A stretch of 64,000 nucleotides of DNA from CALMEC01 sp964434425 (GCA_964434425.1 CAYSVH010000012.1:1-64000); one strand, 5' to 3'. Numbered from the stretch's first letter, positions 1-8,914 are shown. Numbers and translations are program-made. Notes: generated by a model not told the origin, from the letters alone.

Positions 1-205
1 CGTGGATGTGGGGTGCGTCACCGGTGGATGCGGGGCGTCGCCGGGCGCCGACGGTCAGGGTGGCGTCCTTTCCGAGGTGTCCGGTGGCGCATCCGCGCCG
101 CCGGGGCTGGACGGAGGTGCGTGCCACCGGCGGCGTCGGCCCTTCGACACGGGCGGAATCGTGGCCGGTCCGGGATGTCCCGCGATGCGGGGTGTTAGGA
201 TGCGG
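1..205. repeat. Degenerate copy of the dispersed terminal-inverted-repeat element
   Basis: The first bases (CGTGGATGTGGGGTGCG, then GGTGGATGCGGGGCGTCG) match the inner part of the array units at 54823-55014. The motif GCATCCGCGCCGCC lies 88 bases downstream of CGTGGATG both here (position 89) and in the array (54843 to 54931), so the layout is shared although the middle differs. The window edge cuts the left end. Matches fade after about 170, where GCGGAATC may be a decayed right terminus. I see no convincing gene between 1 and 338; a TAGGAT box lies at 199-204 but is not placed next to a start codon. Confidence 0.5.
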
Positions 206-338
206 GCGACGCGTGTTGAGGGACCTGTCCTTGACCGATCCGTCCCTGGCATAGAGGCCGGGGAATTCGTTTGCTGATCGAGCCCGTCCACGAGGTGTGT
301 CGACGCGGTTCGACCGGGCTGGTGGAGCCATTGACTCT

Positions 339-2885
339 ATGAGCAGCACGACATCTGGCGTGGAAGCGCCGCGCATCGACGCACTGCGTGCGGCCCTTGC
401 CGACCCCCAGGCGGCATGGCCCAAGGTGACGCTGCGCGAGCATCAGCTCGAAGCGCTGGATGAACTGGCCACCCATATCGGCATGGGTGCCTCACGGACC
501 TGGGTCCACGCGCCCACCGGGTCCGGTAAGACGATCACGTTCTGCGCCCTGGCGGCGGCGCTCGATGTCCCGACCATGGTCCTGGTCCCCCGCCGCAACC
601 TCGCCGACCAGACCGCCGCGTCCCTGGTCCGGTTCTTCCCCGATACGCGCCACACGATGGACGGGCCCCTGGCCGCCGGCCGGGACGGTGTGACCATCGC
701 CACCTATCAGGCTTCGCTGCGTCATGCTGACAAGATCGAATGGGACCGCATCGGGCTCGTCATCTGCGACGAGGCGCACACCACGCTCGGCGCCCAGACG
801 CGGGCCCTGCTCAACCTGGCGAAGAACGCACTGATCGTCGGTTTCACGGCGACCCCGGCGACGACGACGGGTCACGTCGAGCAGGTGCTGGGTCCGGTCG
901 CGGCCACGCTCGACCGCCTCGAGGCCATCCGGCGCGGGATCCTGGCGCCGCTCCGGAGTCTCCGGGTCGAGCGCGCCGTCGATCTCTCGGACGTGGTCCG
1001 GGTCCGCGGCGACTTCGATCAGGCCAGCCTGGGCCGCGCCCTCGACCGCGCCCTCTGGCATCAGGCGTGTGCCGACGTATGGGTCGAGCATTTTGCCCCC
1101 ATGGACCTGGCGGGTGTGGCCTACACGGCCACGGTGGCGCAGGCACATGCGCTCGCCGACGAACTGACCGAGCGCGACGTGAAAGCCGCCGCGGTGTCGG
1201 GTCAGACCCCCGGGCGGGAGCTCACGACGATCCTGGGGCGCTTCGGGCGCGGCGACATCGACGTCCTCTGCAACGCGGACCTCCTGACCGAGGGGTGGGA
1301 CGAAACCCGTGCCGCCATCGTGATGCACCTCGCTCCGACCACATCGGAGCGCGTCTTCGTGCAGCGTCTGGGCCGGGTCATGCGCCCCGCGGAGGGCAAG
1401 GAGGCCGTGTCCGTCGAGTTCCTTCCGGCCGGGGATCCGATGGGCGTCCAGACCTCCCACGACCTCTACGGCATGGGCTGGTACAAGCCCCTCGGCCGTG
1501 TCGCGGGCCCGCCGGACGGTGCCGAATCCGGCAAGCTGGCGGCCGCGGCCAAGTTGCTCGCCGACAAGGACGGAGGCGTCGCCAAACTGGTGAACCCCGC
1601 GGCCTCTCCCGAGAACATCGTGGCCGGGCTTGCCGAGGGTGGATGGCGCGGCGCCGACCCGGGCCTTCTCCCCAAGGGCGCCCTCGAGGACTGGGTGGCC
1701 GCCGCAGGCCGCGAGATCACGATCCCCGAGCTGGTCGACGCCATCACCACCGGCTTCGGTGAGGATGCGGCACTGGCGTGGTGGGCGCTGACGGGTGTGG
1801 TCGCCCGGCGGGCCGCCGACGGGGCCGATCAGCCCATCTGGCGCGCATGGGCCACGGCGATGCTCGTGCAGCCGGACCTGCGATCCGGTCTTCCCGTCGA
1901 CGTGCCCCGGAGCATCCTCGACCGGCTGAGAATGACGAGCCGCGAGAGGCTCCGCGCACTCTGGTGGCACGTCGATCAGGCGAACAAATGGGACCGCATC
2001 GCCGCACTCGACCAGTTCGCCCGCTCCAGTGAGCGCCGTCGGCGCTGGTCCGCCCTCGACGAGGCATCGTCCTGGGCGCCCGCCTGGGCCTGGGACGTCT
2101 CGCGCTCCCTGGCGGATCTGCGTCCGGGACGCAACCAGGAACTTCACCGCATCGCCGCCTGGGAGGCGCGGCACATCATCGGCAACGGCGGCGAGCTGGC
2201 ACTGATCGCCGCATGGCTTCGCGCCGCGGGCGGCCCGCCGCCGGATCCGAAACCGCCGGCCGAACCCCCCACCCTCCGGCTCGGTCAGGCGGCCCGCCTC
2301 ATCCTCATGCTCGGCCCCGGCGACGTGCCGAACCGCGCCGAGAATCTCCGCATGTGCGCCCGGGGCGCCGCCGCCTGCGGTGGCTGGGCCGGTCTACGGG
2401 CGTTCCTCGACGACATCGACTGGTCCACTCAGGACGCCTCGCGCTCCCTGCGCGCCGCCGTCGGCGCGATGGCACAGCGGGCGCTGACCAACGTGAAGGC
2501 GTGGCGTGCGCAGCAGGCGAAGTCGCCGCGACTCCCCGAGCCCGACATCGTCGGGATCACCGGGGAAGGCGAGTCACGATCACGCCGCCGTCGTCGCCGT
2601 CGCCGGCTCTCCACCGCCGCCGTGGGCGACGCCACGAAGAACGGCGACGCGGCGACCACCGATGATGAATCGAAGTCGACGGATACGGCCGCGTCGGAAT
2701 CGTCCCCGTCGGCGAACGGCGGAGAGACAACCTCCACGGCGGACACCCCCACCCGCAAGAGGCGGCGACGTCGGCGCAGGCGCAAGGTCGCCGTGGCCGC
2801 CTCCCAGGACGCGAAGGAACCGAACGGGTCCTCCGAGTCCTCGTCGGACGACGAGGCTGGGACCGAGTCGTCCTCCGAGGAGTAG
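339..2885 (+). CDS. DEAD/DEAH-box (SF2) helicase with Arg-rich C-terminal tail
   Basis: Predicted ATP-dependent nucleic acid helicase or translocase of superfamily II. In the 848-residue product the visible motifs are Walker A APTGSGKT (58-65), DEAH (144-147), motif III-like GFTATP (168-173) and motif VI QRLGRVMRP near 350, so both RecA-like domains are present. About 390 further residues have no motif I recognise. The last ~100 residues hold two blocks of eight or more basic residues (RSRRRRRRRRR and RKRRRRRRRRRK) separated by Ser/Thr/Asp/Glu-rich spacers and ending in an acidic tail; such tails usually bind RNA or DNA. ATG 339 is preferred because GGTGGAG lies upstream; an in-frame GTG at 297 would add 14 residues. 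The substrate is not known. Confidence 0.85.
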   Translation: MSSTTSGVEAPRIDALRAALADPQAAWPKVTLREHQLEALDELATHIGMGASRTWVHAPTGSGKTITFCALAAALDVPTMVLVPRRNLADQTAASLVRFFPDTRHTMDGPLAAGRDGVTIATYQASLRHADKIEWDRIGLVICDEAHTTLGAQTRALLNLAKNALIVGFTATPATTTGHVEQVLGPVAATLDRLEAIRRGILAPLRSLRVERAVDLSDVVRVRGDFDQASLGRALDRALWHQACADVWVEHFAPMDLAGVAYTATVAQAHALADELTERDVKAAAVSGQTPGRELTTILGRFGRGDIDVLCNADLLTEGWDETRAAIVMHLAPTTSERVFVQRLGRVMRPAEGKEAVSVEFLPAGDPMGVQTSHDLYGMGWYKPLGRVAGPPDGAESGKLAAAAKLLADKDGGVAKLVNPAASPENIVAGLAEGGWRGADPGLLPKGALEDWVAAAGREITIPELVDAITTGFGEDAALAWWALTGVVARRAADGADQPIWRAWATAMLVQPDLRSGLPVDVPRSILDRLRMTSRERLRALWWHVDQANKWDRIAALDQFARSSERRRRWSALDEASSWAPAWAWDVSRSLADLRPGRNQELHRIAAWEARHIIGNGGELALIAAWLRAAGGPPPDPKPPAEPPTLRLGQAARLILMLGPGDVPNRAENLRMCARGAAACGGWAGLRAFLDDIDWSTQDASRSLRAAVGAMAQRALTNVKAWRAQQAKSPRLPEPDIVGITGEGESRSRRRRRRRRLSTAAVGDATKNGDAATTDDESKSTDTAASESSPSANGGETTSTADTPTRKRRRRRRRRKVAVAASQDAKEPNGSSESSSDDEAGTESSSEE

Positions 2886-2898
2886 CGGAGAGCCCGAG

Positions 2899-2920
2899 CC
2901 CACCATCGGGTGGATCGTTT
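2899..2920 (+). terminator. Hairpin after the helicase gene
   Basis: CCCACC (2899-2904), a 3-base loop, then GGGTGG (2908-2913) form a perfect 6-bp stem followed by ATCGTTT, 14 bases after the helicase stop. The T-run is short, so intrinsic termination is plausible but not certain. Confidence 0.45.
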
Positions 2921-2979
2921 GCCGGCCGCAGGATCCGGCGTGGATTCCGCGATCTCAGGAAAACGGGCTATCGTGGGCG

Positions 2980-3294
2980 GTGACTGTGGAAGCCCACGAC
3001 CCGGACATCACGGATGATGGCGCCGTCTCGGACGAGACCGGCCCTTACGGCGTGGCTGATGCCGAATGGCGCCGGGTCCGCTCCCTCGTCGCCCGGCTGG
3101 ACGAGATGGAAGCCGCCGTCGCCGAGATGATCGACCCGGATCCGGACACCCTGGCCAAGCTCGATCGTCTCCGTCTGCGCGCCGCTCGTGCGACCGGACG
3201 CGCCACCCTGGCCGACTCCCTGGCCGATTCCCTCACCACCATCACCGACCACCGTCACAGGGGTTCTTCACCGAGCCTCAATCGAACTCACTGA
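2980..3294 (+). CDS. Small hypothetical protein, acidic with helical centre
   Basis: A 104-residue reading frame starting at GTG 2980. It lies between the helicase hairpin and the next protease gene. The N-terminal ~25 residues are acidic (Asp/Glu-rich), followed by a helical, heptad-like stretch (WRRVRSLVARLDEMEAAVAE) that could form a coiled coil, and a short low-complexity end. No family is recognised. Codon third positions are strongly G/C as in neighbouring genes, supporting coding, but the reading frame also runs on from an overlapping frame of the helicase gene, so the exact start is uncertain; an in-frame GTG lies two codons further on. Confidence 0.5.
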   Translation: MTVEAHDPDITDDGAVSDETGPYGVADAEWRRVRSLVARLDEMEAAVAEMIDPDPDTLAKLDRLRLRAARATGRATLADSLADSLTTITDHRHRGSSPSLNRTH

Positions 3295-3314
3295 GAGTTC
3301 ACACCTTTTGACGG

Positions 3315-3320
3315 TACAAC
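3315..3320 (+). promoter_or_regulatory. Putative -10 box for a leaderless protease mRNA
   Basis: TACAAC followed by seven bases and the GTG at 3328. This spacing matches nine other genes in the window whose start codon lies 6-8 bases after a TANNNT box; here the last T is replaced by C, so support is weaker. Confidence 0.3.
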
Positions 3321-3327
3321 TTGATCT

Positions 3328-4266
3328 GTGCCGAACGAACTTCCCCCTATCCCACGGCGACCGGAGCACGACGACGGACTGCCGCCGCTCCCTTCCCGCC
3401 CCCAGCACACCGATGAGCTTCCGACGATCGAGGCGCGCACGATGCACGCATCGCCCGACTTCCGGAAGCTGCGACGGGCATCCGGCGAGACCGATCCGCC
3501 GCGACCCGCACCGGTCCGCAAGGAGCGCGGTCCCAGCAACCGCACCATCGCCACGGCACTCGCCGTCATCCTGACGGCGGGCATCGTGGGTGCCGGCTCG
3601 GCCCGCCTCGTCATGCCGTCGGATGCGACGTCCTCGCAGGACCCCAACACGCCGATCTCATCGCAGACCCCGACAGATCCGGAGGAGGCGCTCCAGTCCG
3701 CCATCAGCCGGGTACAGGGCTCGGTCGTCGAGGTCCGCGTTCCCAGCCGGGGCTTTCTCCAGAGCGGAAGCCAGGGCAGCGGCGTCGTCGTCCGTCCCAC
3801 GGGCCTCATCGTGACCAACCACCACGTCGTCGGCAACGCCGAGCGGGTCGAGGTGATCACCGCCAGCGGGCAGAGCATCACCGCACACGTCATCGAGAGG
3901 AACGAGGGAGAGGACCTGGCGATCCTTCGCCCGGTCTCCACGGCGGGCCCCGGGGTCGACCTCGTCGACGACTCGTCCGGTCCTCCGCGCAACGGCAAGA
4001 CGGTGTTCGCCATCGGTAGCCCCTTCGGGCTGCAGAACACCGTGACCGCCGGTGTCGTGAGCGCGTTCCGCACCGACAACGGCCGGCCCGTCATCCAGTT
4101 CGACGCCCCCGTCAACCCCGGCAACTCGGGAGGCGGCCTGTTCGACCTCGACGGGAGGCTCGTCGGAATCCCGACGGCCATCCGCACCCCCGATTCGGGC
4201 AACGTGGGCATCGCGTTCGCCGTCCCCTCATCACGAGTCCGCGCCCTGCTGGCGCGCATCAGCTGA
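3328..4266 (+). CDS. Membrane-anchored trypsin-like serine protease (HtrA-type core, no PDZ)
   Basis: A 312-residue S1C-type protease. Residues 1-70 are a Pro/Arg-rich, probably cytoplasmic segment; residues 72-95 form one transmembrane helix; the protease domain follows outside the membrane. The catalytic triad is visible as His166 (TNHHVV), Asp196 (GEDLAIL) and Ser267 (GNSGGG). The chain stops soon after the second beta-barrel, so unlike DegP it has no PDZ domain and probably lacks the usual oligomer control. It is followed 32 bases later by the moxR operon, to which it may be functionally linked. GTG 3328 is used; a TACAAC box seven bases upstream suggests a leaderless transcript. A second HtrA-like gene with PDZ is at 22200. 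Confidence 0.88.
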   Translation: MPNELPPIPRRPEHDDGLPPLPSRPQHTDELPTIEARTMHASPDFRKLRRASGETDPPRPAPVRKERGPSNRTIATALAVILTAGIVGAGSARLVMPSDATSSQDPNTPISSQTPTDPEEALQSAISRVQGSVVEVRVPSRGFLQSGSQGSGVVVRPTGLIVTNHHVVGNAERVEVITASGQSITAHVIERNEGEDLAILRPVSTAGPGVDLVDDSSGPPRNGKTVFAIGSPFGLQNTVTAGVVSAFRTDNGRPVIQFDAPVNPGNSGGGLFDLDGRLVGIPTAIRTPDSGNVGIAFAVPSSRVRALLARIS

Positions 4267-4298
4267 CCCTCCGTGGTCCGCATCACGAAAGGACACTG

Positions 4299-5318
4299 AT
4301 GTTCGAGTCAAACCCACAGTCGGCGCCCGCCCCGGAGCACTCCACGCGTGAACGGCTCGAGACGGTCCTCTACGAGCTCCGCCGGGTCATCGTCGGGCAG
4401 GACCGGCTCCTCGACCGGGTCATCGTCTCGCTCCTGTCCCGCGGACACGTGCTCCTCGAGGGCGTCCCCGGACTCGCCAAGACCCTCACGCTGGAGACGG
4501 TGGCGAAGGTGGCCGGCGGAGACTTCGCGCGCATCCAGTTCACACCCGACCTCGTCCCGTCCGACGTGGTCGGCGGACAGGTGCTCGACCGCTCCGGCAA
4601 CTTCTCCACGCGGCTCGGCCCGGTGTTCGCCAACTTCGTCCTCGCCGACGAGATCAACCGCGCCCCCGCCAAGGTGCAGTCGGCGCTCCTCGAGGTCATG
4701 GCCGAGGGTCACGCATCCATCGCCGGTCAGACGCACCCCGTCCCCAGGCCGTTCTTCGTCCTGGCAACGCAGAACCCGGTGGAGAGCGAGGGCGTGTACG
4801 CACTCCCCGAGGCGCAGCTCGACCGGTTCGCCATGAAGCTCATCGTCGACTACCCGAGCCAGGAGGACGAGGAGGAGATCGTCCGCCGCATGGCGTCGTC
4901 ACCACCCGAGGTCCGCGAACTCCTCACCACCGACGAGCTGGTGGCCCTTCAGGAGCTGACGGACAGTGTCTTCGTCGATCACCGTGTCCGCGCTTACGCG
5001 GTGCGCCTGGTGACGGCCACACGCACTCCGGGCAGTGAGGGTCTGGGGCACCTCGCCCCATACCTGGACCTCGGCGGATCGCCGCGCGCCTCCATCTCGA
5101 TGATCCGCGGAGCGAAGGCACTGGCCGTCATGCGGGGCCGCAACTATGTCCTGCCCGAGGACGTCCACAGCCTCTACCTCGACTGCCTGCGCCATCGCGT
5201 CATCCTGAGCTACGAGGCGCTCGCCGCGGACGTCAAGCCCGATCGGGTCCTCGAGGCGATCCTCGAGTCCATCCCCCAGCCGCAGGTTGAACTTGGAACC
5301 GGCCGTTCAGTCGCCTGA
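4299..5318 (+). CDS. MoxR-family AAA+ ATPase
   Basis: A 339-residue AAA+ ATPase of the MoxR family, which act as chaperones for metal or cofactor insertion and for assembly of VWA-domain partners. Walker A appears as GVPGLAKT, Walker B as VLADEINRAPAK and sensor 1 as FVLATQNPVE; the C-terminal lid is present, and the length is typical. AAAGGA lies just upstream of ATG 4299. It heads the classic order MoxR, DUF58, VWA, VWA seen in Bat-type operons, and its 3' end overlaps the DUF58 gene by 32 bases. The client protein cannot be deduced from the window. Confidence 0.93.
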   Translation: MFESNPQSAPAPEHSTRERLETVLYELRRVIVGQDRLLDRVIVSLLSRGHVLLEGVPGLAKTLTLETVAKVAGGDFARIQFTPDLVPSDVVGGQVLDRSGNFSTRLGPVFANFVLADEINRAPAKVQSALLEVMAEGHASIAGQTHPVPRPFFVLATQNPVESEGVYALPEAQLDRFAMKLIVDYPSQEDEEEIVRRMASSPPEVRELLTTDELVALQELTDSVFVDHRVRAYAVRLVTATRTPGSEGLGHLAPYLDLGGSPRASISMIRGAKALAVMRGRNYVLPEDVHSLYLDCLRHRVILSYEALAADVKPDRVLEAILESIPQPQVELGTGRSVA

Positions 5319-6195
5319 CGCCGTCCTCCGGCGCGTCGAGCTCCGGATCGGCCGACGCCTCGACGGTCTCCTCCAGGGGGAGCGTCGCGGCCGTCGCCCC
5401 GGTCCGGGGGGAGAGCAGGCCATCACCCGCGCCTACGAGCCCGGTGACGACGTCCGGTGGCTCGACTGGCCGCTCACGGCGCGCACGGGCGAGCCGATGG
5501 TGCGCGTCCCGGAACTCGAACCGGTGCTCACCGCATGGGCCCTCGTCGACGTCTCACCCTCCATGGCCTTCGGCACCGTCCGCACCACGAAGCGCGACCT
5601 CGCCGCCGAGGTCCTCGCCGGACTCGGCGTCGTCCTGCGGCGTCGCGGCGACCGGCTGGGTGTCGCCGTCTCGGGCACCGGCAAGCTCGACGCCATCCTG
5701 CCGCCGCGGGGTGACCGCCGCGGGCTGGTGGCGTCGCTGGCACTCATGAGCGAGGTGCCCACCGTCGCGACCGGCGAGCGGATGGATCTCGTCACCGCCA
5801 TCACCGGGATGGGCCGGGTTCTCCGCCACCGAGGTCTCGTCGTCGTCGTCTCGGACTTCCCCATGCAGGAGGGTCTGGAGCAGGCGCTCGGTGTGATGAG
5901 CCGGCGCCACGAGCTGCTGCTCGTCGAGCTGCGCGACCCACGCGAGCGGGACCTCCCCGTGATGGGCCCGGTCACGCTGCGCGACGTGGAGTCCGGCCGC
6001 CGCGTCCTCGTCGACACGGCGGACCCACGCTTTCAGGAGCGTTTCCGCCGGATCTCCGAGGAGCGCGACCGCGAGCGGCGCGACATGTTCCGTCGCATCG
6101 GCGCCCGGCATCTCGTCGCCTCGACGGATACCGACTGGGTCCTTCCGCTCACGGTCGCACTGCGCCGACCCTCCGCCGCACGAAGGGCGCTGTAG
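5287..6195 (+). CDS. DUF58 domain-containing protein
   Basis: A 302-residue DUF58 protein, a family encoded almost always next to MoxR ATPases. The signature region REYxPGDDxRxIDW appears here as RAYEPGDDVRWLDW, followed by a VWA-like Rossmann part with WALVDVSPSM (a MIDAS-like DxSxS) and a late TDTDWVLPL segment. No membrane segment or signal peptide is seen, so it is likely cytosolic. The start is TTG 5287 (or TTG 5293), inside the moxR 3' end, implying translational coupling. It ends directly before the first VWA gene. Confidence 0.88.
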   Translation: MNLEPAVQSPDAVLRRVELRIGRRLDGLLQGERRGRRPGPGGEQAITRAYEPGDDVRWLDWPLTARTGEPMVRVPELEPVLTAWALVDVSPSMAFGTVRTTKRDLAAEVLAGLGVVLRRRGDRLGVAVSGTGKLDAILPPRGDRRGLVASLALMSEVPTVATGERMDLVTAITGMGRVLRHRGLVVVVSDFPMQEGLEQALGVMSRRHELLLVELRDPRERDLPVMGPVTLRDVESGRRVLVDTADPRFQERFRRISEERDRERRDMFRRIGARHLVASTDTDWVLPLTVALRRPSAARRAL

Positions 6196-7143
6196 ATGCT
6201 GATGTCCTTCCGCTGGCCCCTCCTCCTGCTTCTGCTCCTGGCCATCCCCGCGCTGGTGGCCGCCTTCGCGCTCTACCGGCGCCGGACGCTGCGCCACGCG
6301 CTCCCGTTCTCGGACGTCGACACCGTGGTCGCGGCCGCCGGCCGCCCTCGGCTTCGCACGTACATCCCGGTGGCCCTCGTCCTGGCGGCTCTCGGTACGT
6401 TCATCGTCGCCTCGGCCCGCCCCGAGGCGAACCGTTCGGTTCCGCGTGAGCAGGCGACGATCATGCTGGCCATCGACGTCTCGGGTTCGATGGCCGCCGA
6501 CGATGTCGAGCCCTACCGTCTGCGCGCCGCCCAGGACGCCGCCCTCCGGTTCGCGGATCGCGTTCCCCGGCAGTACCGCATCGGGCTGGTGAGCTTCTCG
6601 GGCGCGGCGAGCACGCTGCTTCCGCCCACCGCCGACCGCGTCGCATTCCGAAACGCCGTCGAGAACCTCCATGCCGAGGGAGCGACCGCGATCGGCGAGG
6701 CCATCTTCGCGTCACTGGACGCGATCGAGACGGTGCAACCGAACCGCAGCGATGAGGGCGAGCTTGACGGCGCCCGGATCCTGCTCCTGTCCGACGGTGA
6801 CAACACGACCGGCCGTTCGACTCAGTCTGCTGTCCAGCACGCCAATGAGCTCGGTGTCCCGGTCGCGACGGTGGCCCTCGGAACCCAGGACGGGATGCTC
6901 CCCAACGGCCGGCGCGTGCCCCCGAACCCGGATGCCCTCAGGGCGATCGCCGAGAGCACCGGCGCCGCCATGCACGAGGCGACGGACGCGGAAGGCCTCT
7001 CCGCCGTCTACGAGAGGATGGGCTCCGTCATCGGGACCACCACCGTCAAGGACGAGGTCACGGCCATTCCGGCTGGGATCGGCGTCCTCCTTCTCTTCCT
7101 GGCCGGCGCCGCCGCCTGGCGATTCGGATCGAGGTTCCCGTGA
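6196..7143 (+). CDS. Membrane protein with von Willebrand A domain (BatA-like)
   Basis: 315 residues: an N-terminal transmembrane segment (FRWPLLLLLLLAIPALVAAF), a second at about 56-75, a VWA domain starting at MLAIDVSGSM with an intact MIDAS motif (DxSxS), and a C-terminal transmembrane helix (GIGVLLLFLAGAAAW). This layout is that of BatA/BatB aerotolerance-type proteins, where the VWA domain faces the periplasm or cell exterior and binds a metal. It follows the DUF58 stop without a gap and overlaps the next VWA gene by four bases (GTGA). ATG 6196 is used; ATG 6202 is equally possible. Confidence 0.88.
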   Translation: MLMSFRWPLLLLLLLAIPALVAAFALYRRRTLRHALPFSDVDTVVAAAGRPRLRTYIPVALVLAALGTFIVASARPEANRSVPREQATIMLAIDVSGSMAADDVEPYRLRAAQDAALRFADRVPRQYRIGLVSFSGAASTLLPPTADRVAFRNAVENLHAEGATAIGEAIFASLDAIETVQPNRSDEGELDGARILLLSDGDNTTGRSTQSAVQHANELGVPVATVALGTQDGMLPNGRRVPPNPDALRAIAESTGAAMHEATDAEGLSAVYERMGSVIGTTTVKDEVTAIPAGIGVLLLFLAGAAAWRFGSRFP

Positions 7144-8105
7144 CGTGGAATGACCCCAAGTGGCTCTGGGCCCTTCTTCTGCTCCCCGTATTCGCCGCCG
7201 TGCTGTGGGCGTGGGGCCGATCCCGCAAGCGTTCGGCGGCCACGTACGCCGACCCGGCTCTCATCAACCTGACGCTCCCCCGACGGGTACGTGCGCTGCG
7301 CGTGGTCGCCGCGCTCTTCGCCGTCCTCGCCGCCGGAGCCGGGATCGTCGCGATGGCTCGCCCGGCCATGAGCAAGGAGACCCAGGAGAACCGCAGCACC
7401 GTCATGCTGGCCATCGACACGTCGAAGTCGATGGAGAAGACCGACGTGCAGCCCTCCCGCCTCGAGGCCGGAGTGGACGCGGCCGAGCGCTTCTTGGAGG
7501 CAGCGCCGAAGGACGCGGCCATCGGCCTGGTGACCTTCGATGCCGGCGCCCGGGTCCGTGTCGCTCCGACGACGGATCGCGGAGAGGTGCGTGAAGCGCT
7601 CAAGAGCCTCCCCATCGGCGTCGGCACCGCGATCGGTGACGCCGTTCAGTCGTCGCTCCACTCCATCCAGGCGAGCGGCGCCCTCGAGAACACGCCCGCC
7701 GACACGCAGAACTCGGCGGCGCGGATCCTCCTTCTGACCGACGGGGCAAACTCGTGGGGCTCGGATCCGCTGGCCGCGGCGCAGCGAGCCGCCGACCTCC
7801 GGGTTCCCGTCTACTCGGTGCTTCTGGGCGATGACCCCGGACGCACGGATCAGCTCTCACCGCAGGAGACCCTGACGGCACTGGCCAATCAGACCGGTGG
7901 CATCTTCACGCAGTCGACCAGCAACGAGGACCTCCAGCAGGTGTACGCCGACATCGGCGCGTCCCTCGCATCGATCCACAAGCTCGAGGAGATGTCCGTG
8001 TGGGCCGTCCTCTCGGCGATCGTCCTTCTGCTGCTCGCCGGTGGCGCGCTCGCCCTGGCGGAAGCCGCTCCGCGACGGAAGATGGTGCCGAGCTTTACCC
8101 GATGA
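7140..8105 (+). CDS. Second VWA-domain membrane protein (BatA/BatB-like)
   Basis: 321 residues, a paralogue of the preceding gene: N-terminal transmembrane helix (WLWALLLLPVFAAVLWAW), second helix about 50-70, VWA domain with MLAIDTSKSM as the MIDAS core, and a final transmembrane helix (VWAVLSAIVLLLLAGGALAL). GTG 7140 overlaps the previous stop (GTGA). It closes the MoxR-DUF58-VWA-VWA operon. The Lys in DTSKSM does not affect metal-binding positions D, S, S. No BatC/D-type gene follows. Confidence 0.87.
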   Translation: MTWNDPKWLWALLLLPVFAAVLWAWGRSRKRSAATYADPALINLTLPRRVRALRVVAALFAVLAAGAGIVAMARPAMSKETQENRSTVMLAIDTSKSMEKTDVQPSRLEAGVDAAERFLEAAPKDAAIGLVTFDAGARVRVAPTTDRGEVREALKSLPIGVGTAIGDAVQSSLHSIQASGALENTPADTQNSAARILLLTDGANSWGSDPLAAAQRAADLRVPVYSVLLGDDPGRTDQLSPQETLTALANQTGGIFTQSTSNEDLQQVYADIGASLASIHKLEEMSVWAVLSAIVLLLLAGGALALAEAAPRRKMVPSFTR

Positions 8106-8143
8106 CAATGCCGGGGCTCCTGTAAAGGAGCGCCCATTACCGA

Positions 8144-8191
8144 TAGCCTGACGCGACCATGGTGTGCCGTCGACCTCAGTCACCTCGCTGA
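8144..8191 (+). promoter_or_regulatory. Leader region with possible 10-codon uORF before the marR gene
   Basis: TAGCCT (8144-8149) resembles a -10 box. Nine bases on, ATG 8159 opens a 10-codon frame (MVCRRPQSPR) whose TGA (8189-8191) overlaps the ATG at 8191 of the MarR gene (TGATG). This layout allows translational coupling or attenuation by a short Cys-containing leader peptide. The peptide is short enough to be chance. Confidence 0.3.
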
Positions 8192-8838
8192 TGGGCAGGC
8201 CATTCGGTCGGTCACAGCCGCTTCCCCTGGGTGCACGCGACGGGGTGGACCCGAAGCTGGTCGCCGCCATCGACCGATTGGGCCACGTCATGCGCGTGCA
8301 GATGTCGCGTGTGGCGCGCGCTCACGGACTGACGCCCACCCAGCTCCAGCTGATGCTCCGCCTGCGCACCGATCCGCCCGAGCGCAGCCGTGCCAGCACC
8401 CTCGCGTCCGAGCTCGACCTGACGGTGGCGACCGTGTCCGATACGCTCACCACACTCGAACGGAAGGGCCTCGTCAGCCGGACGGCCGATCCCGAGGACG
8501 GCCGCGGCGTGCGGATCACGCTCACCCCCCACGGCGACGACATCGCCCGATCGGCCGACGCCTGGCAGTCGCGGGCGCAGGACCTGCTGGCCGGGGTGTC
8601 CGAGGGCGACAAGATCCGGGCCCTCAACTTCCTGCTCGGGCTCCTGGGCGAGCTCCACAGAGAGGGGCTCGTCGCCGTCGCCCGCATCTGCCCCACCTGC
8701 CGCTACCACCGCGAGCCCGAGACCGTCGCCGATCACGACGACGGACGCTGCGCACTGCTCGACCTCGACCTCGGCCCGGGAGACGTCCGGGTCGACTGCC
8801 CGGAGCACGAGTCGATCCCGAGCGCCGAGATCGCCTAG
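8191..8838 (+). CDS. MarR-family regulator with C-terminal Cys/His cluster
   Basis: 215 residues from ATG 8191 (GTG 8164 would add nine). Residues ~25-150 form a winged-helix MarR domain: an LTPTQLQLMLRL helix, recognition region LTVATVSDTLTTLERKGLV, and wing DPEDGRGVRITLT. Unlike common MarR proteins it carries an extension with CPTCRYH, then a Cys in DDGRCALL and a final CPEH, which looks like a metal- or redox-binding site (four Cys plus His). The next genes are a rhodanese sulfurtransferase and SufE, so a role in sensing persulfide, iron-sulfur or metal status is a reasonable inference. Separation from the sulfurtransferase is 140 bases with its own promoter candidate. Confidence 0.85.
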   Translation: MGRPFGRSQPLPLGARDGVDPKLVAAIDRLGHVMRVQMSRVARAHGLTPTQLQLMLRLRTDPPERSRASTLASELDLTVATVSDTLTTLERKGLVSRTADPEDGRGVRITLTPHGDDIARSADAWQSRAQDLLAGVSEGDKIRALNFLLGLLGELHREGLVAVARICPTCRYHREPETVADHDDGRCALLDLDLGPGDVRVDCPEHESIPSAEIA

Positions 8839-8914
8839 CCACCCGAGGCACCGAGGGTCGACGGCCGACGGTTGCGCGTCCGTGCAACACCCGCAGCGTC
8901 GCACGACACGAAAT

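Noticed and set aside
492..2174. A 560-residue minus-strand open frame
   Set aside because: It lies wholly within the helicase gene and has no recognisable motif.
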